A stretch of DNA of 64,000 nucleotides, from positions 1 to 64,000 of the forward strand of contig JADBYQ010000060.1 of assembly GCA_020402945.1 (NCBI GenBank), read 5' to 3'. The translations under genes and the position numbers were made by a program. Of the stretch, positions 34,517-43,963 are shown one piece after another; the first letter of the stretch is position 1, and the number at the start of each line of letters is the position of its first letter. The stretch comes from Cytophagales bacterium (lineage in GTDB: Bacteria > Bacteroidota > Bacteroidia > Cytophagales > Cyclobacteriaceae). The notes below the pieces were generated by a model. It was not told the DNA's origin. It did not search any database and saw only the letters and a program-made list of their open reading frames with translations.

Positions 34517-35122
34517 CTAGATCAACTTCAAGAAAATAGCAGTCAGGTTTCTGGCGATAATTCGATGGCCCTCCACGTTTGGATGAATTCCATCCGCCTG
34601 ATTTAGCTTTTCATTTCCGCCTACATCTTCAAGTAAAAATGGAATCAATATGGCATTATTCTTTTTGGCTAAATCAGGGTAAATTTTACTAAATTCTTTG
34701 CTGTACTGCTGCCCCATGTTGGGTGGTACCATCATTCCGGCAATAACAAGTTTAGCCTTTGGATTTTTGTTTTTTACTTTATCTAAAATCCCTTGCAGAT
34801 TCTTGCGTGTTTGATCAAGAGGTAATCCGCGCAACCCATCGTTGGCGCCAAGTTCCAATACAAAAATATCAATGGGTTCTCGGAGCACCCAATCGATTCG
34901 AGCCAAGCCACCAGCCGAAGTTTCGCCACTGAGGCCGGCATTTGTCACTCTGGCCACTCGTTCTTTTTTATTCAGTTCTTTTTCGATGAGTGCGGGAAAT
35001 GCTTCTTCGGGGGATAGCCCGTACCCGGCCGTAAGGCTATCGCCAAAAAAGAGCAATGACGTTGGTTTATCAGTTTGGAACGCACACAGTACTACAATAA
35101 ATAAGATGCTTTTAACGACCAT
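34517..35122 (-). CDS. TesA-like arylesterase/lysophospholipase
   Basis: 201 residues with a signal peptide. LLFFGDSLTAGYGLSPEEAF (Ser block), LSGETSAGGLARIDW, LELGANDGLRG (Asn) and ADGIHPNVEGHRIIA (Asp, His) are the TesA/SGNH pattern. Periplasmic multifunctional esterase, thioesterase and lysophospholipase in Escherichia coli. It diverges from a YbbA-like ATPase gene with a YbbP-like permease behind it, the same neighbourhood as in E. coli. Confidence 0.9.
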   Translation of the reverse strand: MVVKSILFIVVLCAFQTDKPTSLLFFGDSLTAGYGLSPEEAFPALIEKELNKKERVARVTNAGLSGETSAGGLARIDWVLREPIDIFVLELGANDGLRGLPLDQTRKNLQGILDKVKNKNPKAKLVIAGMMVPPNMGQQYSKEFSKIYPDLAKKNNAILIPFLLEDVGGNEKLNQADGIHPNVEGHRIIARNLTAIFLKLI

Positions 35123-35270
35123 GTCTTAAGTATTTGTTATTCATTTGTTAAAGTCCCACAGCGCAACGGAATGCTTGGAGTTGGCTGTAAAATATATTGT
35201 TGCGAGATAAAACATTTTAGGATAATAAACGATTACTTTGAGCAAGGGTTTAATTTTAGGTCAAGATAGT

Positions 35271-35969
35271 ATGGGCGATGTAGTAATGCAATGTGAACAT
35301 CTAACAAAGACATATCAGTCTGGAGAAAGACCATTAACTGTTTTAGATGACGTTTCCTTCAGTGCTGTACAAGGCACCAGCCTCGCCATCATTGGACCAT
35401 CGGGAAGCGGTAAAACTACACTGCTGGGGTTATGCGCAGGCTTAGACATACCTACCAGTGGGGTTTTGTCTTTGATGGGATTCAAACTCAACGCGATGAA
35501 TGAGGATGACCGTGCCTATGTACGGAATCAATTTGTTGGATTTGTATTTCAGAATTTTCAGTTACTACCAACTCTCACCGCGCTGGAGAACGTGATGGTT
35601 CCGTTGGAGCTTCGGGGTGAAAAAAATATTTCTGCCAAAGCTAAAGAGTTACTCGCACGGGTAGGACTTGCAGATCGGTTTCATCATTTCCCAACACAAC
35701 TTTCAGGTGGTGAACAGCAGCGGGTAGCACTGGCCAGGGCTTTTATTACATCTCCCCGGATTTTATTTGCTGATGAACCAACCGGAAACTTGGATGAAGA
35801 GAATGCGCATCAGATAACCGACCTTATTTTTACGATGAATCGACAAGAGAAAACTACGCTTATTCTGGTCACACATAACTTAGAATTAGCTGAAAAGACA
35901 GAACGAATTCTGCAAATGAAGGGTGGTAAGCTAGTAAACGAACGAGTTACTGGTTTAGCAGTTAGCTGA
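35271..35969 (+). CDS. YbbA-like ABC transporter ATPase
   Basis: 232 residues from [18 protein letters not shown]. Walker [21 protein letters not shown], signature [15 protein letters not shown] and Walker [15 protein letters not shown] are intact; LolD/YbbA type. It should power the 855-residue permease encoded 21 bases downstream. A TTG start at 35238 is also in frame, but a TTACTTTG-like box directly overlaps it, which favours the ATG at 35271. Confidence 0.9.
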   Translation: MGDVVMQCEHLTKTYQSGERPLTVLDDVSFSAVQGTSLAIIGPSGSGKTTLLGLCAGLDIPTSGVLSLMGFKLNAMNEDDRAYVRNQFVGFVFQNFQLLPTLTALENVMVPLELRGEKNISAKAKELLARVGLADRFHHFPTQLSGGEQQRVALARAFITSPRILFADEPTGNLDEENAHQITDLIFTMNRQEKTTLILVTHNLELAEKTERILQMKGGKLVNERVTGLAVS

Positions 35970-35990
35970 GCTTTATCCACCTTTACAACA

Positions 35991-38558
35991 ATGATCGAGT
36001 ACATTATTAAAATTAAAAAAGTATCAAAAAATATTTTTCAGGATCCCTGGGTCTGGAAAATGGCATGGCGTGATGGCCGTCAGAATCTGTCGCGATTATT
36101 TCTTTTTACAGCGGCATTGATAACAGGCATTTCTGCAGTAGTAGCCATCAGCTCTCTTAATTATTCGCTGCAAGAAGAACTTGACCGGAATGCGAAAGAG
36201 TTGCTCGGGGCAGATTTGGTCTTGAATTCTAATAAGAAATTTGACGCTGGTATTTTTAGTGTGTTAGACACAACGAAACAGAAAGTGGCTAGGGACGCGG
36301 ACATGGCTTCAATGGTCATGTTTATGAACACGCAACAGTCGAGGCTCGTGAAGTTGACTGCTATGAAAGGTGATTTTCCATTTTATGGCGAAATGACCAC
36401 TTTCCCATCAAACGCATATGAATTGATGAAGACGGGCCGATATGCAATGATGGATGAGTCGCTCGCTTCTCAATATCAGGTTAGCTCAGAGGATTCCATA
36501 AAAGTTGGGAACAAAATTTTTAAAATGGCGGGTGTTGTCACAAAGATACCCGGTGGGGGAGGATTGACCTCTACGCTGGCCCCGGCTGTTTATATCTCAC
36601 TTGATGCGTTGGATTCAACGGGCTTGGTTCAATTTGGAAGCCGTGTCGGGTATAGCTTGTATATAAAAACAAGGTCCGATATTGAAACCAATAAGTTAAT
36701 TGAAAAAATCAAACCTCTATCGAAAAAAATGGGATTTGGCTACGAAACCGTTCAGGCAAGAAGAGAAGGCTTAGGCCAAGGACTTAAGTCAGTGTATCGT
36801 TTCTTTTCGCTGCTTGCATTTGTGGCTCTCGTTTTGGGCTGTATTGGTGTAGCCAGTTCCGTACATATTTATGCAAGGGAGAAAAGAGACGATGTTGCCA
36901 TTCTAAGGTGCATTGGCTCGTCAGGCTGGCAGGCATTTAATATTTATTTTATACAGATTTTTGTTCTCGGAATTGTTGGAAGTGTTGTTGGCTCTGGATT
37001 GGGAGTAGTTATCCATCAATCCATCCCATTTGTTTTTCAAGAGTATATTCCGTTGAAACTTCAATTCGCCATTTCGTGGCGCGCAATAGGGGAGGGAATT
37101 ATCTTGGGCGCGATAGTTTCGGTTCTGTTTACATTGTTGCCCTTGGTATCCGTTCGGTTTGTGCCGCCTTTGACCGTACTGCGGGCTGATTTTGATCCGG
37201 GTAAGTTTTTTTCAAAGACGAAATGGGTTGCTATTAGCTTAATTGTTTTGTTCCCGATTTTAGCTGCGGCTTATCAGACAAAAAGCCTACTTACTGGCGC
37301 CTTGTTTTCTGTTGGGCTAGCGGTTGCATTGGGGCTTCTCGCATTAGTAGCCATCGGATTGTTGTTTTTCGTGAGAAGGTATTTTCCTGTCAACGCTTCG
37401 TTTATTTTCAGACACGCGCTTTCGAATTTATTTCGTCCTAACAATCAAACCAGAGTATTGATGGTAACTATTGGGCTAGGCGCATTTATTATTTCAACAT
37501 TGAATGTGATTGAGAAGAGCTTGTTGAATCAGGTTGAGTTTTCCGGTGGTAAGAACCAATCAAATACCATTTTGTTTGACATTCAGCCAAGCCAAAAAGA
37601 AGGTGTCGTAAAGTTGATTAAGGATCAGCCGTTGCCGGTGAATCAGGTGGTTCCAATTATTACGTGCCGAATCAAAGAACTGAAAGGCAAAAGTATCGAA
37701 GATATTCAAAAAGATACAACCAGCATTCCTGAATGGGCACTTACTCGGGAGTACCGTGTTACCTATCGTGATAGTTTGACGTCTTCAGAGGAATTGTTAA
37801 AAGGTAATTTACAAAAGTACTATCCTACCAGACGGGATTCTGTTTTTGTAACTATTTCGGAAGGCATGCACGAGACACTTCAATTGAAGGTGGGTGATTC
37901 CCTGGTTTTTGATCTGCAAGGTGTTCCCATGAAGGCATGGATTGGTGGCATTCGAAAAGTGAATTGGCCAAAGGATCCACCCAATTTTATTTTTGTTTTC
38001 CCAACCGGTGTTCTTGAAAACGCGCCACAGATTTATGTAGCAAGCACCCGTGTAGATGACCCACAAGTGGCAACCCGCTTTCAACGCGCCTTGGTGACCG
38101 ATTATTCGAATGTATCGCTGATAGATTTGCGCTTGATATTGAGCACCGTGGATGAACTGTTTAAAAAGATCGGATTGGTGGTTCGTTTTCTTGCATTGTT
38201 CAGTATCGTTACCGGTCTGGTTGTGCTGGCGGGTGCAGTAATGAATAGCAAGTTTGTTAGGATGAAAGAGAACGTTCTGTTGCGCACAATTGGGGCCCGC
38301 ACTAGTCAGTTGACCAAAATAACCCTCATTGAGTACGGGTATCTCGGAGTTTTTTCTGCCTTTACGGGAATGTTATTGTCATTAGGTGGAGGCTGGTTTT
38401 TAACCAAGTTCTTCTTTGATGTACAATTTTCGTTTGATCCCTATGAATTAGCTGCGATTGGTGCCGGAGTGATTTTTCTTACCGTCTTTATAGGATGGTT
38501 CAATTCGCGAGAAGTTATCTCGACCCCGCCACTACAGGTATTGCGTAAGGAGGGTTGA
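35991..38558 (+). CDS. YbbP-like ABC transporter permease
   Basis: 855 residues with two FtsX-type repeats: a cytoplasmic start, a first helix (LFLFTAALITGISAVVAI), a periplasmic domain, several helices near 270-460, a second periplasmic part, and three final helices. It resembles YbbP, the partner of YbbA. With TesA divergent, the three are probably functionally linked; transport of a lipid-like product is suspected but unproven. Confidence 0.88.
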   Translation: MIEYIIKIKKVSKNIFQDPWVWKMAWRDGRQNLSRLFLFTAALITGISAVVAISSLNYSLQEELDRNAKELLGADLVLNSNKKFDAGIFSVLDTTKQKVARDADMASMVMFMNTQQSRLVKLTAMKGDFPFYGEMTTFPSNAYELMKTGRYAMMDESLASQYQVSSEDSIKVGNKIFKMAGVVTKIPGGGGLTSTLAPAVYISLDALDSTGLVQFGSRVGYSLYIKTRSDIETNKLIEKIKPLSKKMGFGYETVQARREGLGQGLKSVYRFFSLLAFVALVLGCIGVASSVHIYAREKRDDVAILRCIGSSGWQAFNIYFIQIFVLGIVGSVVGSGLGVVIHQSIPFVFQEYIPLKLQFAISWRAIGEGIILGAIVSVLFTLLPLVSVRFVPPLTVLRADFDPGKFFSKTKWVAISLIVLFPILAAAYQTKSLLTGALFSVGLAVALGLLALVAIGLLFFVRRYFPVNASFIFRHALSNLFRPNNQTRVLMVTIGLGAFIISTLNVIEKSLLNQVEFSGGKNQSNTILFDIQPSQKEGVVKLIKDQPLPVNQVVPIITCRIKELKGKSIEDIQKDTTSIPEWALTREYRVTYRDSLTSSEELLKGNLQKYYPTRRDSVFVTISEGMHETLQLKVGDSLVFDLQGVPMKAWIGGIRKVNWPKDPPNFIFVFPTGVLENAPQIYVASTRVDDPQVATRFQRALVTDYSNVSLIDLRLILSTVDELFKKIGLVVRFLALFSIVTGLVVLAGAVMNSKFVRMKENVLLRTIGARTSQLTKITLIEYGYLGVFSAFTGMLLSLGGGWFLTKFFFDVQFSFDPYELAAIGAGVIFLTVFIGWFNSREVISTPPLQVLRKEG

Positions 38559-38655
38559 AAGCTATAGCAAAAAGAAATAAGAGGAAGCAACTTTCAAAGT
38601 CAACGACCGTATCAGTATTTTTAGAGACCTCGTTTCTTTGTTTTAAGGATATTCA

Positions 38656-39423
38656 ATGAAGTGCTTACTTACATCCATTGTATTCTTGCAGGTGTTGATC
38701 GCTTCTGCGCAAGTAGGCGATATAAAAAGTGCTTCATCAAGCAACGCGGGTAGAGGCGGTGACCGTGGTGGATCAGGTACCAGTGCCTTCTTCTTTTATT
38801 TCATGGCCGATGCGATCAATGGGTTGGCCGATTGGCAGCAACATAAACTCAAGAAGAGAGAAATTAATCCTTCCCTCGTTTCATTGGATGTAATCACTCA
38901 GGTGGCCACCCAACCCTCGAGATACTATTTGGTTAATCCACGTGTTCGAGGCAATTGGGGGCTTTTCTCCAGTGATTTTCGAGTCAATTACCTGCTCGAG
39001 GAAACGGATAATGGAACCACCGACTTGAGTTCTATCGATTGGCAGGTAGTGCAATTTAATATTGTCACAACACGAAATGTGGTGGGGCGCCTGGGCGCTG
39101 GCTTTATGAAAGAAAATTTTGGAGGTAGGCAGACATTTTTTGAATCGAGTGTTGGTGCGTTGATCCAATCGAGCTCTAAGAAGACGGGTATTTCATTTGA
39201 GTATCGTTGGGCTCAAGATTTTGAAACGGACGTCACATCACGGAGAGAATTCAGTGCCCAATTTGAAAAAAGATTAGCCTCTCGTGGTTATTGGAATACG
39301 TACCTGACTATTGGAGGAGTTTATCAAAGATACTACGAATCAATTTCCGTTTGGGGCATTCAGGCGGGGTTGGCATTTAGAATATATGCGCCACCTGTTC
39401 CCATTTCGAGTGGAGAGCAATAA
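38656..39423 (+). CDS. Probable outer-membrane protein of unknown function
   Basis: 255 residues. Signal peptide to about IASAQ, then a Gly/Ser-rich linker (NAGRGGDRGGSGTS), a short segment with FFFYFMADAINGLADWQQ, and alternating beta-strand sequence to the end (ISFEYRWAQDF, YWNTYLTIGGVYQRYYES). This suggests a small beta-barrel. No family recognised. A strong hairpin terminator follows. Confidence 0.65.
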   Translation: MKCLLTSIVFLQVLIASAQVGDIKSASSSNAGRGGDRGGSGTSAFFFYFMADAINGLADWQQHKLKKREINPSLVSLDVITQVATQPSRYYLVNPRVRGNWGLFSSDFRVNYLLEETDNGTTDLSSIDWQVVQFNIVTTRNVVGRLGAGFMKENFGGRQTFFESSVGALIQSSSKKTGISFEYRWAQDFETDVTSRREFSAQFEKRLASRGYWNTYLTIGGVYQRYYESISVWGIQAGLAFRIYAPPVPISSGEQ

Positions 39424-39433
39424 CAATGGCTAC

Positions 39434-39474
39434 AAAAAAGCAGGGAGCAAATTTGTTTTGCTCCCTGCTTTTTT
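39434..39474. terminator. Strong bidirectional terminator
   Basis: AAAAAAGCAGGGAGCAAA pairs with TTTGCTCCCTGCTTTTTT around a short loop. The stem carries A and T tracts at its ends on both strands, so it can stop both the gene ending at 39423 and the large minus-strand gene ending at 39489. Confidence 0.9.
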
Positions 39475-39488
39475 AAAGAAAACTCCGA

Positions 39489-42400
39489 TTATTTTTTAAT
39501 CAGCTTTACTGTCGTTGACTTTTTGTTTGATTTCATTCTTACGTAGTAAAGGCCGTTAGCCTGTTCGGTGAGATCGATATTTTGTTCATGGTTGCCTGCA
39601 GGTAATTTTTCAAATAATTGTGAGCCGATAGAATTACCCTTCGCGTCCAACGTCTCTATTGTTATTTGCGTGTCTTCTATGAGCGTAAACTGAATTTTTG
39701 ATTTTCCGCCAGTTGGGTTAGGGAAAATGGTCTGGTCTCTGATAGGCTCCGACAACTCTACACCTGTGGGTGGCTGTTGAATAAACAAATTGTCGATCGA
39801 CCACCCCCACCCAGTGATTTGATCGGTATCAGCCTTTAAGCGGAAGCGGAATAGCAAGGTATCATTCGTGGCAAACTTTGTTTTGATGTCGATCGATTGA
39901 TCTACCTGCATGGCCGGTGTGCCAGGCTGGTTACCACTAAACGCTGTCTGCCAAGCGGCATTAGCAGAGGCGCTGTACCCATCTTTCAATGGTATCCAAT
40001 CTAATCCGTTTTTAGTTGCCTCCACCACTACAAAGTCTTTGAAACCAGGCTGTCCGAAATTCACGCCTGGTGAGGACTGTACAATGGCCACATCTTGGTA
40101 AAAGAAATTGGTACTAGTGTTTGCCACGATGATCGGCTGCGATAACATCGCGGTGGATTCGGTGGTGCCCGGATAAGGGTGAGTACTTTGTAGACTTTGG
40201 TTCGAAGTTCCAAAATTTGAAATGGTGAATCCTCCAAATGGGGAAATCACAAAATCGGTGGATGCCGTCATTAGATTAGAGTATTGCTTTGTGTAAGGCG
40301 TGTATAGTCGAAAATGATTGCCAAATAATGATACCGACTGAATTGGGGAGCCATCCTTAAATCCAACAAAACTAACCTCGATGTTGGTGCCAGGTTGTAC
40401 GTTTCGCACATTCAAATCATACATTCCAACCGCGAAGGCATTGAGTTTGCCAATTCGTTGCCCCTTAATAAAAACCTGGAGCGAGTCATAAGAATTCAGC
40501 AATTGAAACCGAACTGCCAGATCTTGATTTGGTCGAGTGCCCATTGACAATAGTTGAGGCCGCTGCACCGGATTTTGGTTACTGGTCATTTTTGCCGTCC
40601 AGATTCCTCGGCCGTGTGTCGCAATTACTATTTGTTCATCCTGACCCTTCATATCCCAAACTGAAACATTAGGAAAGTCATTTAGAAGCGCCCACGTAGC
40701 ACCTTCGTCTTGCGATTCAACAATACCGATTTCTGTACCTGCCCAAATGACATTGGGATTGTCCGGCATCACGTACAAGCAGTATGTAGCTACGTCTGGA
40801 AATCCGTTGGTGCTTACACTGCCTGTATTAAACCCGCTAATGTCGGTCCAATTTTGGCCTAAGTCTTTGGTTCTTAAAATTTTAGGCTTGCCATAAAAAG
40901 AAAACAATGCATACGCTGTATTTGGCTGTGTGGGATGCGATGCCAGCTTCGTAATAAAGCCTAATGTAGTAGCAGTGTAATTATTGGTGGGGGTAAACGT
41001 AGTACCGGCATTCGTAGACACATGCAGATTTCTTTGAGTGGTCATACCGGCACCACCCCAAACAATGTTCGCGTTGGCCCGGCTCACTTCTACATCGAAA
41101 AACGTACTGGCAGTACCCCATTTGTTTGTAATCGGAGTTAATGTCCATAGGCCGCCAAAGTTAGAGGACTTCCAAACTCCATCAGAACCGACTGAGTATA
41201 TTATTTCAGGAACATTTCTGGAATGGGCTAACTTTGATACAAAGGGGTATTTGTCAGGATCGGGCGAACTACTGACGAGGGGGAATCCAGAGAATGCAGG
41301 AGACCAGCTAACGCCCCCATTTGTGCTGCGATAAAAAGTATTATTATAAAGACTTCCGATTACTTTATTACCATCAATGCTGTGCCATAAAACCTCAAAA
41401 CCATCTCCCCCAATCGCATATCGATAGCTGGTTGTTTTGCTGGCGGATTCACCAGAAGTTGAAATTCGCGTACCGTTGTCTTGCATGCCCCCGAGGTATT
41501 CATCAGCACCGGGCTTCTTATCGGCCCCATAAAATTGACTCGTATTAAATCCATTTCCGGTAAATGTCCAATCGCCATCTACGATACCAGGCGTTGTAGA
41601 GTTGTTCGAAATAAAGGTGCCACCATCCGTTGTAAGAAGTATTTTGTACGTCTTGTTAGGGACGCTGGTAATTATGGCTGCCGAGAAATGGTTGTCAGCA
41701 TGTATTCCACCGGCCGCTTGGTTCACCTGACTTTGGACGTTCTTGCTATCATACTGGCTACGCGAATCGGATACCGTGACTGTTGTCGCATTTACTTTAG
41801 AAAGTCCAGCATATTCAATTTTTAGCGTTGAGGTAGGAAGGGAACTTGGGTTCCATGTTCCGCCTGCTGGGAGGCCCGGAAAGAAAGCATAGGCCAGTTG
41901 AGTTTCTTGGCCACCTGTCGAGGCTGGTGTGAAAAGCGGAGTGGTGGCACTGTAGTCGGCACTATGAATATACACGTACTCGCGACTATTCTGGAGCGGA
42001 ACTGCGGCATCAAAATTTTGAACAAGGAAATCCAGCAAGCTATTTCTGCTTTGGTCTCTGAACGAAACCATTAGTTGTCTTGGTGAACTAGGCGTGGTCA
42101 CATCCCAGGCTTGCAATGGAACGTCCACGAAATCGGTGTAGACATAGCCTGTCACCGGCACGCCACTCGTGGCGCCCTCGGGTGTCAAAAACCGATGACC
42201 TTTTTGCGTAATGCCGGGGCCAAATCTTATTTCTACTGTGCGCTTATTACTTGAAGAGCCTACCTGCAATCGTCCGCCAATAAAAAACCCTGGATTATTG
42301 AACTGGATCAGACTCAAAAATCCTTGCGTGTTCGTTTCGGTGAACTTGTAGTCATCGATAGTAGTTGTGCCCGTTCCGATCGTTGAGCGAAAAGTATCTA

Positions 42401-43568
42401 CCCCACCAAAATAAACGATGTCTTGATTAAAAGGGTCGCACAACACATGGTTATCGTAAAACCCTTGACCATTCAAAAAGTCAAGAACGTTGTTGTTGAA
42501 GCGAACATCTACCAGCGTCCAAGTAGCTCCTGCATCATTACTCAAATAAAGATCGGATCCATTGCCGCTACGTGTGCCTTGACAGGAGGCGTAAAGTCTG
42601 TTTGGGTTTGCCGGTGATACGCCTATTTCAACACGGCCGGTAGGAACCATGCCAGTATTACTTAGGTTCCAAGTCGCGCCACCATCAATCGATTTCGCCA
42701 CGCCCACTCCGTTAATCGCTGCATATTGAATGTTGAAATCCGCTGGTGATGCAATAAGTTGTTCGACTTCATTGGTATTTTGGTAAACCATTGTCCAAGA
42801 ATTTCCACCATCCGATGAACGCATGATTTTAGAAGTTTGCCCTGTCGAAAGGCTGGAAGGGGCAGTACTGGCTAACAGGACATTTACATTGGCGGGATTT
42901 ACAATAACTCGTGTAACAATTGCAAAGTTGTGATTGCCAGCAGTAGAAGATAACTGCGTCCACGTCTCGCCTTTGTCGCTTGATTTGAAGATACCATCGC
43001 CAACTGCTGAATAAATCGAAGAGACGAACTCGCCAGTTCCGGCATAGACGGTGTTGGTATCCGATGTAGACATGGCCAACGAAGAAATCGGGTAAACAGG
43101 GAAGTCAGCACTTTTTTCAGTCCAAGTGGTTCCACCGTTGGTCGTCTTCCAAATGCCACCAGTAGCAGATCCGGCCAGCCACGTATTTTGATTTGGATCT
43201 CCCGGCAAAACCAAAATGGTTCGTGTTCGGCCCGGTACGTTCGATGGGCCACGTTCTTTAAACTCGACTAGTCCATTTGTTCGTTCGGTGCGCGCAAAGT
43301 TGAATGCCTGTGCGCGCTTTTGTGCGGCATTTAACTCGAGTGTTTTGTAGCCCGGTTTGTAAAGCGGCTGAGGCTGATCTTCTGCTGTGCGAATTCCCTG
43401 ATGAAATTGGAAGAATTGGAGGGGTTCGTCAAAACGATTTTCTTTATCATTTTTTTCATATTGCTCCACTTCTGCTTCACGACTTCTGACTTGGGTAGGT
43501 TGTTGTATTTTAACAGTGAGGAGGATTGCTGCGCAAAAAGAAAGAGTTAGTAGTAGAATTTTTTTCAT
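39489..43568 (-). CDS. Large ASP-box (BNR) protein with T9SS sorting domain
   Basis: 1359 residues with a signal peptide. At least nine ASP-box motifs of S/T-x-D/N-x-G-x-x-W/F form recur, for example TTNGGTTW, SSDKGETW, SSDGGNSW, SIDGGATW, SNDAGATW, STNGGVSW, STNAGTTF, TKDLGQNW and SQDEGATW, implying beta-propellers like those of sortilin or sialidases. The C-terminus is a T9SS type A sorting domain: IFPNPTGGKSKIQFTL and NGLYYVRM, ending KLIKK. The protein should be exported and fixed to the cell surface or released. Ligand unknown; ASP boxes do not prove sialidase activity. Its start overlaps the small lipoprotein gene by four bases. Confidence 0.88.
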   Translation of the reverse strand: MKKILLLTLSFCAAILLTVKIQQPTQVRSREAEVEQYEKNDKENRFDEPLQFFQFHQGIRTAEDQPQPLYKPGYKTLELNAAQKRAQAFNFARTERTNGLVEFKERGPSNVPGRTRTILVLPGDPNQNTWLAGSATGGIWKTTNGGTTWTEKSADFPVYPISSLAMSTSDTNTVYAGTGEFVSSIYSAVGDGIFKSSDKGETWTQLSSTAGNHNFAIVTRVIVNPANVNVLLASTAPSSLSTGQTSKIMRSSDGGNSWTMVYQNTNEVEQLIASPADFNIQYAAINGVGVAKSIDGGATWNLSNTGMVPTGRVEIGVSPANPNRLYASCQGTRSGNGSDLYLSNDAGATWTLVDVRFNNNVLDFLNGQGFYDNHVLCDPFNQDIVYFGGVDTFRSTIGTGTTTIDDYKFTETNTQGFLSLIQFNNPGFFIGGRLQVGSSSNKRTVEIRFGPGITQKGHRFLTPEGATSGVPVTGYVYTDFVDVPLQAWDVTTPSSPRQLMVSFRDQSRNSLLDFLVQNFDAAVPLQNSREYVYIHSADYSATTPLFTPASTGGQETQLAYAFFPGLPAGGTWNPSSLPTSTLKIEYAGLSKVNATTVTVSDSRSQYDSKNVQSQVNQAAGGIHADNHFSAAIITSVPNKTYKILLTTDGGTFISNNSTTPGIVDGDWTFTGNGFNTSQFYGADKKPGADEYLGGMQDNGTRISTSGESASKTTSYRYAIGGDGFEVLWHSIDGNKVIGSLYNNTFYRSTNGGVSWSPAFSGFPLVSSSPDPDKYPFVSKLAHSRNVPEIIYSVGSDGVWKSSNFGGLWTLTPITNKWGTASTFFDVEVSRANANIVWGGAGMTTQRNLHVSTNAGTTFTPTNNYTATTLGFITKLASHPTQPNTAYALFSFYGKPKILRTKDLGQNWTDISGFNTGSVSTNGFPDVATYCLYVMPDNPNVIWAGTEIGIVESQDEGATWALLNDFPNVSVWDMKGQDEQIVIATHGRGIWTAKMTSNQNPVQRPQLLSMGTRPNQDLAVRFQLLNSYDSLQVFIKGQRIGKLNAFAVGMYDLNVRNVQPGTNIEVSFVGFKDGSPIQSVSLFGNHFRLYTPYTKQYSNLMTASTDFVISPFGGFTISNFGTSNQSLQSTHPYPGTTESTAMLSQPIIVANTSTNFFYQDVAIVQSSPGVNFGQPGFKDFVVVEATKNGLDWIPLKDGYSASANAAWQTAFSGNQPGTPAMQVDQSIDIKTKFATNDTLLFRFRLKADTDQITGWGWSIDNLFIQQPPTGVELSEPIRDQTIFPNPTGGKSKIQFTLIEDTQITIETLDAKGNSIGSQLFEKLPAGNHEQNIDLTEQANGLYYVRMKSNKKSTTVKLIKK

Positions 43569-43963
43569 AGGTTTTTGTTTATTGCCGCGACATTTACTTT
43601 TGTGATACTATTTTCTGTGTTGATGTTCTTTGATTTGACGGTGAATTCTAATTCCAATTCGGATATCCACATAATATAGCCCTGAACGAAACTTCCTTCA
43701 TGAACCCATTTTTTGGAAGCATTTTCCAAAACAAGATACCGAAATTGTCTGTTCACGTGATCTTGCGGATCACGCTTCTGATAATACAACGTATACTTTT
43801 TAGTTGGGCTTTCGATCGTTTCAAATCGGTTGCCTAGTTTTTGTTGAACCTCGGTCTCAATTGACGCGCCATTGCTTTTGGACATAGAGCGGTTGATAGA
43901 GCGGTTGTTAGTACAGCTCAATGTAATAATGATTATTGCCAATAAGATTCGATCCATCGTCAT
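43565..43963 (-). CDS. Small lipoprotein of unknown function
   Basis: 132 residues. Short signal peptide with lipobox TLSC. The body is polar with beta-strand-like segments (KYTLYYQKRD, FRYLVLENASKKWVHEGSF). No family recognised. Overlaps the neighbouring stop by one base (TAATG) and the ASP-box gene by four, so it is cotranslated with both. A second Met two residues in (43957) is an equally good start. Confidence 0.65.
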   Translation of the reverse strand: MTMDRILLAIIIITLSCTNNRSINRSMSKSNGASIETEVQQKLGNRFETIESPTKKYTLYYQKRDPQDHVNRQFRYLVLENASKKWVHEGSFVQGYIMWISELELEFTVKSKNINTENSITKVNVAAINKNL

